DNA of 64,000 nt from Cuniculiplasma sp052315315 (lineage in GTDB: Archaea > Thermoplasmatota > Thermoplasmata > Thermoplasmatales > Thermoplasmataceae): contig JBLSDE010000002.1 of NCBI GenBank assembly GCA_052315315.1, forward strand, positions 1 through 64,000, given 5' to 3'. Both the position numbers and the translations under genes were made by a program. Numbering within the stretch: position 1 is the first letter of the stretch; every line of letters begins with the position of its first letter. The notes under the pieces are model-generated. The model was given only the letters and a program-made list of their open reading frames with translations. It was not told the origin of the DNA and ran no database searches. Below, one piece after another: positions 34,973-43,872 of the stretch.

Positions 34973-35746
34973 TTAATGGATCCTGGGACGGCTGGAAAAT
35001 ACTTTTCTCACTTCCTCTATAATTTTATCGTCAATATCATTTCTGTCAGTTTTGAGGAGTAGTGAATCATCAGTTACTAGATTTGATCCCTTGATAGTTA
35101 TGAATTTTTTAGACTTATCCTGGATATGCTTCAACTCTGAAACCTCCTGAAAACCAAGCCTTGCATATTTTGATCCCCTAAAGGTTATGGAGACAGATTT
35201 TGAAAATGCTTCAGGTATTTTGGATATTAAAGTAGAATGCATATCTAAGGCAAATCCCTCAGATGTGTCACTGATTAATATGACGCTCCATGATGCATCT
35301 ATATATCCGGCGGCAATTTCTGCCCCCCTTCTTTTATCCTCGTCAGTAACGAGAGCTCTGAACTTCAAGAATCTTACATCGGGATTGGAAATCCTGACAG
35401 CTTCTCCATCCATCTCAGCGTTTCCATTTTCGTCTGTTATCTCCAGGAATTCTTTACTGTATAATTTTGTTTCATTCTGGTTATATTTAAAGAAATCCAT
35501 ATTCCTTAGATCTTCTATGGTTATTTTTGTTTCATTTTCTTCTTCAGATATCACGTAAACTCCAACTCTTGCATTTAAATTAGATTTTTGAATCTCCGGA
35601 ATTAACCTTTTCATCGTAGATTCCATGTGGCTACCAATCAGAACTATTGCGTAGCTGTTATATACATCAAAGAATGATGCACTTCTTTCCGTAGCAATTT
35701 CTAAATACCCTTCATCCATTTTTAAATCATTCATCAAATTCCACAC
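34973..35746 (-). CDS. Hypothetical protein, 257 aa, paired with RHH regulator
   Basis: Unrecognised alpha-beta protein. A Rossmann-like first part (SYAIVLIGSHMESTMKRLIP, then ARVGVYVISEEE) is followed by a beta-rich middle with RISNPDVRFLKFRALVTDE and WSVILISDTSEGFALDM, then a helical end. No membrane segment is seen. Its start overlaps the end of the RHH regulator gene by 20 bases (an ATG at 35734 is an alternative), so they are cotranscribed. It may be a partner or sensor of the regulator, which is inferred from coupling alone. Confidence 0.6.
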   Translation of the reverse strand: MWNLMNDLKMDEGYLEIATERSASFFDVYNSYAIVLIGSHMESTMKRLIPEIQKSNLNARVGVYVISEEENETKITIEDLRNMDFFKYNQNETKLYSKEFLEITDENGNAEMDGEAVRISNPDVRFLKFRALVTDEDKRRGAEIAAGYIDASWSVILISDTSEGFALDMHSTLISKIPEAFSKSVSITFRGSKYARLGFQEVSELKHIQDKSKKFITIKGSNLVTDDSLLLKTDRNDIDDKIIEEVRKVFSSRPRIH

Positions 35747-36149
35747 TCCTGCTTCTTTTCACTCTTTCTTCCTCATCTTTTATATTTCTGAAAAGAGACT
35801 TTTCAATCTGTCCATACTTGTTAATTCTATCTTCAAAGATCGTCTTGATCATTCCATTATCAAAAACATATTCAATTATGGACTTAATGGCCTCTTCTTC
35901 CCCTGAATAGTAACCCATATCTACCATTTTTTCAATAAGTTCCTTCTGCCTTCTGGATAGTATAACAGAATTAGAATTTCCACTTCTATTCCTTGAATTT
36001 TTATTAGTTATATAGTTAAGTGCACAATTTCTTAAGAATTCAGATCTACTACCATGTCTGGGATTATTCTCCAAAAAATCATCAATCTCATCAAGATCAT
36101 CTTCGGAAATCCGCAAAGTTATCTTGATGTCTTTCGAGTCCGATATCAT
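35727..36149 (-). CDS. Ribbon-helix-helix (CopG-type) regulator
   Basis: A 140-residue protein whose first 55 residues fit a ribbon-helix-helix domain: the strand KDIKITLRISEDDLDEIDDF with the second helix RSEFLRNCALNYI. A linker follows (NKNSRNRSGNSNS) and then a C-terminal helical domain (about 68-110, ELIEKMVDMGYYSGEEEAIK) that looks like a second RHH-like or ligand-binding module. A candidate operator palindrome lies 54 bases upstream of the ATG, just before the TATA box, suggesting autoregulation. Its operon partner is the 257-residue protein. Confidence 0.78.
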   Translation of the reverse strand: MISDSKDIKITLRISEDDLDEIDDFLENNPRHGSRSEFLRNCALNYITNKNSRNRSGNSNSVILSRRQKELIEKMVDMGYYSGEEEAIKSIIEYVFDNGMIKTIFEDRINKYGQIEKSLFRNIKDEEERVKRSRSVEFDE

Positions 36150-36179
36150 GGAAACACCAATACTCTATATTCAAAGGTG

Positions 36180-36221
36180 TATTTAAATATTATTGACATT
36201 ATGTATGGCATATGTCCATAC
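36180..36221 (-). promoter_or_regulatory. TATA box with upstream palindromic operator
   Basis: On the minus strand ATATTTAAATA (36180-36190) sits about 36 bases before the ATG of the RHH regulator. Immediately upstream at 36203-36221 is a 19-base palindrome with arms GTATGG and CCATAC around CATATGT. Dimeric RHH proteins bind such short palindromes, so this is the best candidate site for the regulator itself. The assignment is inferred from position and symmetry. Confidence 0.5.
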
Positions 36222-36344
36222 ACTAAAAATATTACAGGTTATAAACTTTAAAGATTTAGAAAATTGGATTTCCTAGTCTTTGGTCCTTTTATAGGATAGA
36301 TATCATTGAAATCTACCTAATTCATTTATTGGAAAAATGTTCAT

Positions 36345-36824
36345 TTAATTTTGCGTGTTCTTTAAGTTGGAAGACAGAACAGAAAATAGATCTGTTTTTT
36401 TCTCTCTAATATTTCTGTTGAATAATCCTATCTTCAAATCATTTTTTGTAGTTATTATTATCAGATTCTTTTGCATTGTAGATTCCATTTGAATGCTTTT
36501 GATATTTTTAATAAGTACGGTTGTTTTATTTTGATTTCTTTTAATTATGATTCTATCATCGAATAATTCTATAGTGGCCATCCTCCTGTAAATTGAAAAC
36601 CTGTAGAGGATGAAGAAGGCAACAATTATAGGATAGGGGAAAAAGTATAGAAAATTATGGAGAAAATACTCAGGATAGATAAGCAGAGGAACTAAAAGAC
36701 CGAAAATAAGAAAGAGTGATATTATTAAAAAGGAAATTAAGAAAAAATAGGAAGAAACATTCTTGAACTTGATAAATTTGGAAGAATTGTATTTTTCCAT
36801 GGGCTTTGTTATGTCAACATGCAT
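36345..36824 (-). CDS. Membrane protein with PH-like domain
   Basis: A 159-residue protein. A short cytoplasmic N-terminus precedes two hydrophobic helices at about 27-50 and 58-80. A C-terminal beta-rich domain (ATIELFDDRIIIKRNQNKTT, VLIKNIKSIQMEST, LIIITTKNDLKIGLF) has the strand pattern of bacterial PH (YdbS/YdbT-like) domains. These anchor to membranes, and the role is unknown. It is a single gene transcribed away from the glycosyltransferase gene. Confidence 0.6.
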   Translation of the reverse strand: MHVDITKPMEKYNSSKFIKFKNVSSYFFLISFLIISLFLIFGLLVPLLIYPEYFLHNFLYFFPYPIIVAFFILYRFSIYRRMATIELFDDRIIIKRNQNKTTVLIKNIKSIQMESTMQKNLIIITTKNDLKIGLFNRNIREKKTDLFSVLSSNLKNTQN

Positions 36825-36942
36825 AATTATTTTTCGAATTTTGGTGTTTCTTCAATGCTATTACAATTAAGTGTAATGGGCCCACAATTTATTTCAAAAT
36901 ACAATACTATACTCTAAATAATTATTATGACATTTCCTGTAA

Positions 36943-37905
36943 ATGGAAGTTAGTCTAATATTTGCCAAAAGCAAGACAATGCAAGGAATATATAGATATT
37001 CGATGAATTTAATGGAAGACCTACAAAAGGAAGGAATAGGAATTCATCCTCATCCAGTTAAAAAGCTGGAAATTCATATACACGGTAAACCGGTCGGAGG
37101 ATGGATCAGTCAGGAGTTTTTCATGAAATTCGAGAAATTCAACACTAAGGTTGTTCACTCCACGTCCCACTGGTTATTAAGTTCTAAAACAAACATAGTT
37201 ACCGTGCACGATATCATGCCACTTGTATATCCTGAAATATACAATTTATCTCCGGGTTTAAAAAAATTTTACACTAGTGCTTTAAACAGAATAAGAGATA
37301 AAAAGGTTATAGTACAAACAAACGTTGTTAAAGAAACTTTACTTCCCTACATAAAGGAAGATCAAATATATGTAATTACAAGTGCAGTGAGGAAGATGAA
37401 ACCATCAGGAAAGAGTCCATATCCTGATGACGGAAAAATACATCTTTTTACACTGGGAGAATTCGGTGTGAGGAAGAAATTCGATGTACTTTACGACTAC
37501 GTAAGGGGTGAAGAAAACGTTACACTTTACCATATAGGAGGTGTGACATATAAAAAATACTATGAGGAATGCATGAAAAATAAACCTGAAAATGTTGTTT
37601 ATTTGGGGTATAGAGATGGAACAACTGTTGCAGATTACATGAAATTTGCAGATTATTTTGTTTTCAATACGATTAATGAAGGCCAGGGTCTTCCTCCGAT
37701 GGAGGCAATGCTTCTTAACACTCAGCCAGTTCTCAATGATTTACCAATTTTTAAAGAAACAATGGGGGAAATGCCTTATTATTATAATGATAAGGAATCA
37801 TTTTTAAAATGCATTCATTCCCCAAAGAAGAGCGGTCTGGAGGAATATATTAGAAGATATGATGGGTGGGCAAAGGAGGTAATAAAAGTCTACGAATCTA
37901 TCTGA
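36943..37905 (+). CDS. Glycosyltransferase, GT-B fold (GT4-like)
   Basis: A 320-residue retaining-type glycosyltransferase. The acceptor domain has KTMQGIYRYSMNLMEDL and TNIVTVHDIMPLVYPEIYN. The donor domain has HLFTLGEFGVRKKFDVLYDY and NVVYLGYRDGTTVADYMKFA, then FNTINEGQGLPPMEAMLLNT, the family's EGFG-PPxEAM-like nucleotide-sugar motif. A TATA-like TCTAAATAATTATTA lies about 26 bases upstream of the ATG. It acts in the cytoplasm on lipid or protein-linked glycans. The sugar is unknown. Confidence 0.85.
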   Translation: MEVSLIFAKSKTMQGIYRYSMNLMEDLQKEGIGIHPHPVKKLEIHIHGKPVGGWISQEFFMKFEKFNTKVVHSTSHWLLSSKTNIVTVHDIMPLVYPEIYNLSPGLKKFYTSALNRIRDKKVIVQTNVVKETLLPYIKEDQIYVITSAVRKMKPSGKSPYPDDGKIHLFTLGEFGVRKKFDVLYDYVRGEENVTLYHIGGVTYKKYYEECMKNKPENVVYLGYRDGTTVADYMKFADYFVFNTINEGQGLPPMEAMLLNTQPVLNDLPIFKETMGEMPYYYNDKESFLKCIHSPKKSGLEEYIRRYDGWAKEVIKVYESI

Positions 37906-38017
37906 TTCAGGGATTTGAACGGTTGGAATTATATTAAGATGACTGGAACGCTGAGAGAAAACAATGGCTTGAAATATAAGGTTAATGTTATTTATCTTAA
38001 CATTATATTCTAATGAT

Positions 38018-38467
38018 ATGAAGATCAGGAAAGATTTCGAGGACGATCATATTATTGAACAAATGAAGATGAGGGAGATTATCGAGCAGATCGAGAAGGG
38101 TGAATTAGATCTTGATCTTCTTGACGAAATAGAAAATCACCTGAAAAACCATATGTTTCAGGAAGAGGAATACATTTTTCCTGCAATGTCAAAGATGCAG
38201 AATCTAAGACTTGAGATAGCTGGATTCCAAACAGAGCATGCGGCTCTGTGGAGATTATTCAGCATGATACATGCAGATATTGATAAAGGTAAGTTCGATA
38301 AAATCGAAAAATATGCCAATGAGATATATAAAATATTAAGGGAGCACAATAGCAGGGAGGAGATGTTCATCTATAAATTGATGAACGATAATTCCATTGA
38401 GGGAATGAGCGAAGAAAGACCTGAAGGTTGGGTATGTAAAAAGATGAGAGAGAAAATTACCTCTTAA
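38018..38467 (+). CDS. Hemerythrin-like (HHE) protein
   Basis: A four-helix protein of about 149 residues with the spaced His/Glu ligands of a di-iron hemerythrin-type site: DDHIIEQMKM, NHLKNHMFQEEEYIFPAM, TEHAALW and REHNSREEMFIYKLM. HHE proteins of this kind bind oxygen or nitric oxide, or help repair iron-sulfur clusters. The ATG at 38018 is preferred, because the reading from 37985 adds a hydrophobic head unlike the family. Confidence 0.82.
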   Translation: MKIRKDFEDDHIIEQMKMREIIEQIEKGELDLDLLDEIENHLKNHMFQEEEYIFPAMSKMQNLRLEIAGFQTEHAALWRLFSMIHADIDKGKFDKIEKYANEIYKILREHNSREEMFIYKLMNDNSIEGMSEERPEGWVCKKMREKITS

Positions 38468-38471
38468 TTTT

Positions 38472-39284
38472 TTATTTAAAGACAATTGCGGAGATATATC
38501 CAGTACATCTTTCAACACCGTAGCTGTTATAGCACAGGGTTTGTTTGTTTAGGATTTTGATATTGCCATCCATCTTTCTTGCAGCTTCCACCATTGCACC
38601 TATTCCAGATAGATTGCAGACTGTATGGTTTATCTCTTTTCCGGTTTTGAACAATTCTTCCGCATCTAATTTTTGCATAGCCTTTATTATTTCGTTATCC
38701 TTATTCTCTGTTGTCTCTCTGTCTTCGAATTGATTAAGGTTTGATGAGATTATAGGAAAAGATTCGTCCCTGAGGATTCCTATTGTACTGGATAGATTTT
38801 TGGCTTCTTCTATGCTTTGCCTACCAGACAATATAGGTACTATGAAGAAATTTTGATGAGACAGAAATCTAATATAAGGCAAGATATATTCAATTGAATA
38901 TTCCTGCTCATGACTTAAATTATCTTTGATAAGCCAAGGATTTGAGCTGATCTTTTTTATTAATTCTTCATTAATCTTTACCTCTTCATTGTGTATCAAA
39001 AAGGAAATGCCTTGACTGTAAGAACTGGATTGATTATTTCTCTTGTGGTTAGTTCCTAAAATTAAAAAATTTCGGTGTGAATTAAAATCTATGTTCCGCA
39101 ATCCCTCAATAATCATCCGACCGCAATTTTTTACATTTCCGTGAGGTAAAATAGCACCTATTAGATTTCGTTCTTCAATAGGGTTATTAATTTCGGCAAT
39201 CAGTTGATTAAAAATTTTGTTGCTTTCATCCTTACCGGATGGATAAAGAAAGCCTTCTGAAGTTGGGCGCCTTAATGTGCTCAT
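38472..39284 (-). CDS. MEMO1/AmmeMemoRadiSam protein B family
   Basis: A 270-residue protein of the MEMO (UPF0103) family, related to dioxygenases that bind non-haem iron. Family features are the start STLRRPTSEGFLYP, LIGAILPHGNVKNCG (where most members have PHAGY), HEQEYSIEYILPYIRFL (the HEHSIEVQLPFL motif) and a C-terminal Cys region CNLSGIGAMVEAA in place of the usual CGxG. The altered first motif suggests changed metal binding. The radical SAM and AMMECR1 partners are not in view. Confidence 0.85.
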   Translation of the reverse strand: MSTLRRPTSEGFLYPSGKDESNKIFNQLIAEINNPIEERNLIGAILPHGNVKNCGRMIIEGLRNIDFNSHRNFLILGTNHKRNNQSSSYSQGISFLIHNEEVKINEELIKKISSNPWLIKDNLSHEQEYSIEYILPYIRFLSHQNFFIVPILSGRQSIEEAKNLSSTIGILRDESFPIISSNLNQFEDRETTENKDNEIIKAMQKLDAEELFKTGKEINHTVCNLSGIGAMVEAARKMDGNIKILNKQTLCYNSYGVERCTGYISAIVFK

Positions 39285-39346
39285 GCAACTTAGTATTGAA
39301 TATTTAGTAGTTAAATTCTTTTGTTCAAATGAAAGGGTTTTAAAAT

Positions 39347-39739
39347 TTACTGCATTGCAATAACTTCAAGCTGCTTTAATAGGTTTTTTTCTATATCTTC
39401 CGCAAATAGGATTTCTGGGATATCCACAAATAAAAATATTTCTGATAAAAGAAGTACTTCTATGGCAGTTATAGCCAGATTCTTTGCTTTTTTTCCAACT
39501 CCCGTAGTTACGTGTAAAGTACCTGATTGGTTTTTTTCAATCACGAAGGTTAAAGCCCTATCAGCAGCTATAATATCCCTAAGAATTCCAGGTTTTTGGG
39601 CCTGTATTATAGCCTTATCTCCTTCAACATTACTTTCAACTTTCCAATTTTCTTCCTTGAGATATGAAGTAAAATCCTTAACCAGTGTATTTAAGTCTTT
39701 GTTGCTTGTTATATCTTTTTCCTTTTTAAAGAAACCCAT
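39347..39739 (-). CDS. Hypothetical protein, 130 aa
   Basis: Unrecognised. A basic, charged N-terminus (MGFFKKEKDITSNKDL) is followed by an alpha-beta fold: DFTSYLKEENWKVESNVEGD, AIIQAQKPG, and a strand TLHVTTGVGKKAKNLAI. A hydrophobic helix (AIEVLLLSEIFLFVDIPEIL, about 93-112) may touch the membrane. It is a single gene. Confidence 0.55.
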   Translation of the reverse strand: MGFFKKEKDITSNKDLNTLVKDFTSYLKEENWKVESNVEGDKAIIQAQKPGILRDIIAADRALTFVIEKNQSGTLHVTTGVGKKAKNLAITAIEVLLLSEIFLFVDIPEILFAEDIEKNLLKQLEVIAMQ

Positions 39740-39900
39740 TATTGTCTATTGATTCATACTATAAATCTTCTTTTAGTTTTTCCATTTATAAAGGTGCCTT
39801 AATTTTATTTTTGTGAAGTACCTATTTTTCATTTGTATTAAGACAAACAAATAACGTAACGACAGCAATAAATATTAATGAATTAGCAATAGTTTGAGGT

Positions 39901-40833
39901 ATGAAGGGTAATATATTGATATTTGGGGGTAACGGTTTTTTGGGGTCACATTTATCCGACTTTGCTTTAAGACAGGGGTACGATGTTACCGTTGTAGATG
40001 ATCTATCAACAATGGAAACTATAAATATTAGTCGGAATGTTAAATTTATAAGGGCGAGGATAGAAAATTACCACGATGAAGAGGAATACAAATATGTAAT
40101 TCATTTAGCTGCAAGACCATCTCCAGAAGATTACATCGATCACCCACTGGATACCTTATCATCAAATTCATGGGGGACACAGAATGCCTTAGAAATTGCC
40201 AGAAGAAATAAAGCCACTTTTATGTATACTTCTTCATCGGAGGTTTATGGGGATGCAAAACTAATACCTACTCCTGAATCTTATTATGGATACGTTAATC
40301 CAAATGGAATTAGAAGCTGTTATGATGAGGGCAAAAGATTTTCAGAAGCCTTAATTATGTCTTATCACAGATATTTCAAGATGGATACCAGAATACAAAG
40401 GCCATTCAATGTATATGGGCCTCGAATCCGAGAAGACGGTCAGTACGGGAGAGTTATACCTAGGTTTATAACTGCAGCACTTAAGGATGAAGATATTATT
40501 GTATTTGGAGATGGCAATCAAACCCGGTCCTTCCTATATATTGAAGACTGGGTAAAGGCAACTTGGGATTTTTTGACTAAGGATGGCATAGGGGGAAGCA
40601 TTTTGAATATAGGTGCAACGGAGGAAATTTCAATAAATAACCTGGCCAATAAAATCATAGAACTTACAAACTCTCAATCAAAGATAATTCACAAGAATGC
40701 AAGAGTAGACGATCCTTATCGTAGGTCGGCAGATACGAGTTTGGCAAGAAAACTTATAAATTTTGCTCCAAGTGTAGGTCTTGAGGATGGTATTATGAAA
40801 ACAATAAAATGGTTCAGGGAGAAAATGCTATGA
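39901..40833 (+). CDS. NAD-dependent nucleotide-sugar epimerase/dehydratase (SDR)
   Basis: Extended short-chain dehydrogenase acting on a nucleotide sugar, with NAD-binding GGNGFLGSHLSDFALRQG near residue 8 and TSSSEVYGDAKLIPTPE. The catalytic site reads SCYDEGKRFSEAL, that is YxxxK (Tyr-Asp-Glu-Gly-Lys), and the substrate loop RPFNVYGPRI. The YDEGKR form is typical of UDP-glucuronate decarboxylases (UDP-xylose synthase), which would use the product of the adjacent UDP-glucose dehydrogenase. The gene overlaps ugd by 4 bases. Confidence 0.85.
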   Translation: MKGNILIFGGNGFLGSHLSDFALRQGYDVTVVDDLSTMETINISRNVKFIRARIENYHDEEEYKYVIHLAARPSPEDYIDHPLDTLSSNSWGTQNALEIARRNKATFMYTSSSEVYGDAKLIPTPESYYGYVNPNGIRSCYDEGKRFSEALIMSYHRYFKMDTRIQRPFNVYGPRIREDGQYGRVIPRFITAALKDEDIIVFGDGNQTRSFLYIEDWVKATWDFLTKDGIGGSILNIGATEEISINNLANKIIELTNSQSKIIHKNARVDDPYRRSADTSLARKLINFAPSVGLEDGIMKTIKWFREKML

Positions 40834-42044
40834 AAATTTCAATCGTTGGATTAGGATACGTAGGTTTAGTTACACTGGCTGTTATGGCAGAACTTGGTCA
40901 TGATGTGGTGGGATTAGATATAGATAAAAATAAGATTTTAGGTCTAAAATCTGGAAAAATTCCCATATATGAACCAGGCCTCTCGAAAATGCTAGAAAAA
41001 AACAAAGAGAGGATAAGCTATTCCGATTCATATGAATGTATAAAGGGTTCAAAATATTCATTCATTTGCGTTCCAACTCCAACAGTAAACGAAAGGATTG
41101 ATGTTCATTTTGTCATTGATGCAGGTAAGGAGATTAATAATGTTGATTCTAAAACAAACATAGTAATTAAAAGTACCGTTATACCAGGTACAGCTAGAAA
41201 GTTATCTGAAGAGATCGATAGAGGAATAATATCTAACCCCGAATTTTTAAGGGAAGGTAATGCGCTAAAGGATACAATGGCCCCAGACAGAGTGGTAGTA
41301 GGTGGAAATAAGGTGGAAGAATTTGCAAAAATATGGGAATTCACAAAGTCACCAATTTTAATTACATCAAATGAAAATGCAGAGTTAATAAAATATGCAA
41401 GTAATTCATTCCTGGCTACAAAGATATCATTTATCAATCAAATTGCGGATCTCTGTGAAAAAATTCCAAATGCTGACGTTAAAGTGATTGAGAGAGGAAT
41501 GGGCCTTGACAAAAGAATAGGAATGGAATTTTTAAAGGCGGGAACAGGTTTTGGTGGTTCCTGTTTTCCCAAAGATACTAAGGCACTCGTCTCATTTTCT
41601 GAAGATTTGGGTATCAGTCTATCTATAGTTAAAAGCACAATAGATTATAACGAAAAGAGAATACCAATTATTGTAAACAAACTCAAAAAGATAATTACAC
41701 AAAAAAATTCGAAAATATTGATTTTGGGTCTTTCTTTTAAGGATAATACTGACGATATAAGAGAAAGCAAATCTTTGGAATTGATAAGGAATCTTGAGCT
41801 AGAGGGTTATAGAGATATATGGGCATATGATCCAGTTGTAACAAAGGTTGAAGGGATTAGATTGATCTCTGATCTAGATTCTGCTATTGAGGATTCAGAA
41901 TATATCATTGTTGCTACTGAGTGGCCTCTATTCTCTGAAAAACTTCAATTTGTAAACGATAGACATATTATCGATTTAAGAAGGGTCTTAGAACCAGTTA
42001 AAACTAAATTGGACTATGGGGTGGGTTTGTATTTCAAAGATTAA
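40830..42044 (+). CDS. UDP-glucose/nucleotide-sugar 6-dehydrogenase
   Basis: Oxidises UDP-glucose to UDP-glucuronate with two NAD. It is 404 residues from the ATG at 40830, which overlaps the stop of the preceding gene (ATGA). The NAD motif is KISIVGLGYVGLVTLAVMAE, followed by FICVPTPTVNE and SNPEFLREGNALKD. The catalytic-Cys loop GTGFGGSCFPKDTKAL is at about 243, and SFKDNTDDIRESKSLEL is in the C-terminal domain. It is clustered with galU and the decarboxylase-like SDR. Confidence 0.92.
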   Translation: MKISIVGLGYVGLVTLAVMAELGHDVVGLDIDKNKILGLKSGKIPIYEPGLSKMLEKNKERISYSDSYECIKGSKYSFICVPTPTVNERIDVHFVIDAGKEINNVDSKTNIVIKSTVIPGTARKLSEEIDRGIISNPEFLREGNALKDTMAPDRVVVGGNKVEEFAKIWEFTKSPILITSNENAELIKYASNSFLATKISFINQIADLCEKIPNADVKVIERGMGLDKRIGMEFLKAGTGFGGSCFPKDTKALVSFSEDLGISLSIVKSTIDYNEKRIPIIVNKLKKIITQKNSKILILGLSFKDNTDDIRESKSLELIRNLELEGYRDIWAYDPVVTKVEGIRLISDLDSAIEDSEYIIVATEWPLFSEKLQFVNDRHIIDLRRVLEPVKTKLDYGVGLYFKD

Positions 42045-42831
42045 AAAATGTGTAATACCGGCAGCTGGATTAGGTAAGAGACTCTATCCGCTTACAAGAG
42101 GTCAGCCAAAGGAAATGCTTCCAATTCTGAGTAAGCCTGTGATCCATTATGTCGTTGAAGAATCAGTAAGGTCTGGTATTGATGAAATACTCATAATCGT
42201 CGGAGCAGGAAAAGAATCTATAATCAACTACTTTGATAGACACAAGATGGATGATGAACTAGACACCAACGGTGATTACAATTTTCCAGAAATTTACTTT
42301 ACTAGGCAGAAAGAACAAAAGGGACTTGGTGATGCAATAAAATATGCAAAGCATTTTACAGGGGATGAAGATTTTATTGTATTACTGGGAGACACGATAT
42401 ATAAGTCTGAAAATTCAGAAACTGTTACCAGTCAAATGTTAAAAACTTATTATAGAATCAAGAAGACATTGATCGCTTTGGAAAAGATTCCGGATTCAGA
42501 CATTATGAATTATGGTGTTGTTGGTGGGGAAACAGTTAAATCGGGGTTAGTTAAAATTAATAAATTTGTGGAAAAACCCAATCCTTCTGAAGCACCAAGT
42601 AACATGGGTATTACTGGAATCTATATTCTTCAGAAGGAAATTTATGATTTTCTGGAAATAACTGAACCTGGAAAAAATGGGGAGATTCAATTAACAGATT
42701 CATTGAATTTGATGCTAGAATCTGAAGAAATATACGGTGAAGTAATTAAAGGAAAACGATACGATATAGGTAGTTTAACTATGTGGATAAAAACATTTAT
42801 GGAATTTGCCAGAGAAAATGGTTATAACTAA
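42016..42831 (+). CDS. galU: UTP-glucose-1-phosphate uridylyltransferase
   Basis: Makes UDP-glucose from glucose 1-phosphate, feeding the dehydrogenase encoded just upstream. It has 271 residues and the nucleotide-binding CVIPAAGLGKRLYPLTRGQP, KEMLPILSKPVIHYVVEE, FIVLLGDTIYKS, VEKPNPSEAPSNMGITGIYI and KRYDIGSLTMWI. The only ATG in frame is at 42016, which overlaps the end of ugd by 29 bases. The first nine or so residues precede the usual family start. A related nucleotidyltransferase activity cannot be excluded. Confidence 0.9.
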   Translation: MGWVCISKIKKCVIPAAGLGKRLYPLTRGQPKEMLPILSKPVIHYVVEESVRSGIDEILIIVGAGKESIINYFDRHKMDDELDTNGDYNFPEIYFTRQKEQKGLGDAIKYAKHFTGDEDFIVLLGDTIYKSENSETVTSQMLKTYYRIKKTLIALEKIPDSDIMNYGVVGGETVKSGLVKINKFVEKPNPSEAPSNMGITGIYILQKEIYDFLEITEPGKNGEIQLTDSLNLMLESEEIYGEVIKGKRYDIGSLTMWIKTFMEFARENGYN

Positions 42832-42905
42832 AGAATCTGTTAATCATGTAAAATTTGTAAAAACAATATAATTCAAAAATTTCAAATATTAAAAGTTCAT
42901 TGAAG

Positions 42906-43742
42906 ATGGTGTCTACTGTTGGGGCTTATGCGTTTGCAACCTCTGACTGGAAAAATCTTAATTTTCCTCTCGATCTGTGGGTTAGATGGAATTCCAAATT
43001 TTTTGATAAAATTGCGCTTGTAAAATATGGTGATTTTGAACTCGAAGTACCATCAAACGTCACAATTAAGGTGGTTGATGAGATCCAGAGAACTGATTTC
43101 AACTTTTACATCAAGGGAAAGTCAGAGGCCCAACATCTACTCAATACGGAATGGAAATTAGCTTTGGATATTGATGAATTCGTAAATAAAAGAATAGAAG
43201 TTTCACATCTAGATAAAAGGAAGGCCTATGCTATCAAAATGAGAAATCTATATGGAAACCCATTAACTGAAATAGTAAATGATATGTTTCCTTCTTATTA
43301 TTTTCGTTTTTCGTACGGTAATCGAGACTTTAAAGGGGATGGTGGAGACCTAATTCATCCAGAGTGGAATAGAAGAAAAAAAATTGAAAAATACATTAGA
43401 TTCGGTATGAGAAAGGTAGGAATTAATGTAAAACCCCATTATGCCAGAGTGGAACCCTACGAATGCTGCGAGGTATGGCATACTGGGACTTTAAGGAATC
43501 CAGATGTTATGTCAAAAAAATGGAAGGAACAGACTCTTAGAGAGGTTAATTCTGGCATTAAGACAAATTCAGAAAGGCTCAAATTACTTGATAAACCCTT
43601 TGATTATCATGCATTTAAGGAATTGGGTAATTCAGTATATTTAAGAAAAGTTTCTCCCGAACAAATTCCTAAAATCATAACGGATAATTTTGAGAGATTC
43701 TGGATGACTGATTTTAGTGATGAAGAATATTCAAATTTTTAA
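42906..43742 (+). CDS. Glycosyltransferase-like protein (GT2-type)
   Basis: A soluble 278-residue protein. The first half suits a GT-A fold: FFDKIALVKYGDFELE, SEAQHLLNTEWKLALDIDEF with a DxD-like acidic motif (about 82-85), and a strand AYAIKMRNLYGNP. The second half is basic with HYARVEPYECCEVWHTGTL. Proteins of this build (unusual GT2-like 'glycosyl transferase family 92/2' members) occur in sugar clusters. The start is the ATG at 42906, and a TTG at 42900 is an alternative. It closes the nucleotide-sugar cluster. Confidence 0.65.
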   Translation: MVSTVGAYAFATSDWKNLNFPLDLWVRWNSKFFDKIALVKYGDFELEVPSNVTIKVVDEIQRTDFNFYIKGKSEAQHLLNTEWKLALDIDEFVNKRIEVSHLDKRKAYAIKMRNLYGNPLTEIVNDMFPSYYFRFSYGNRDFKGDGGDLIHPEWNRRKKIEKYIRFGMRKVGINVKPHYARVEPYECCEVWHTGTLRNPDVMSKKWKEQTLREVNSGIKTNSERLKLLDKPFDYHAFKELGNSVYLRKVSPEQIPKIITDNFERFWMTDFSDEEYSNF

Positions 43743-43872
43743 AATGAAAATATGATCTTTCAATAAAAGGTTTTGTTGAAATCATACTAATTCTATTTTA
43801 GTGTACAAACTATTTTAATTCGCATTTTAAAACTTTCCTAAAAAATATATTCATTGATTGCCTTATGTTATT

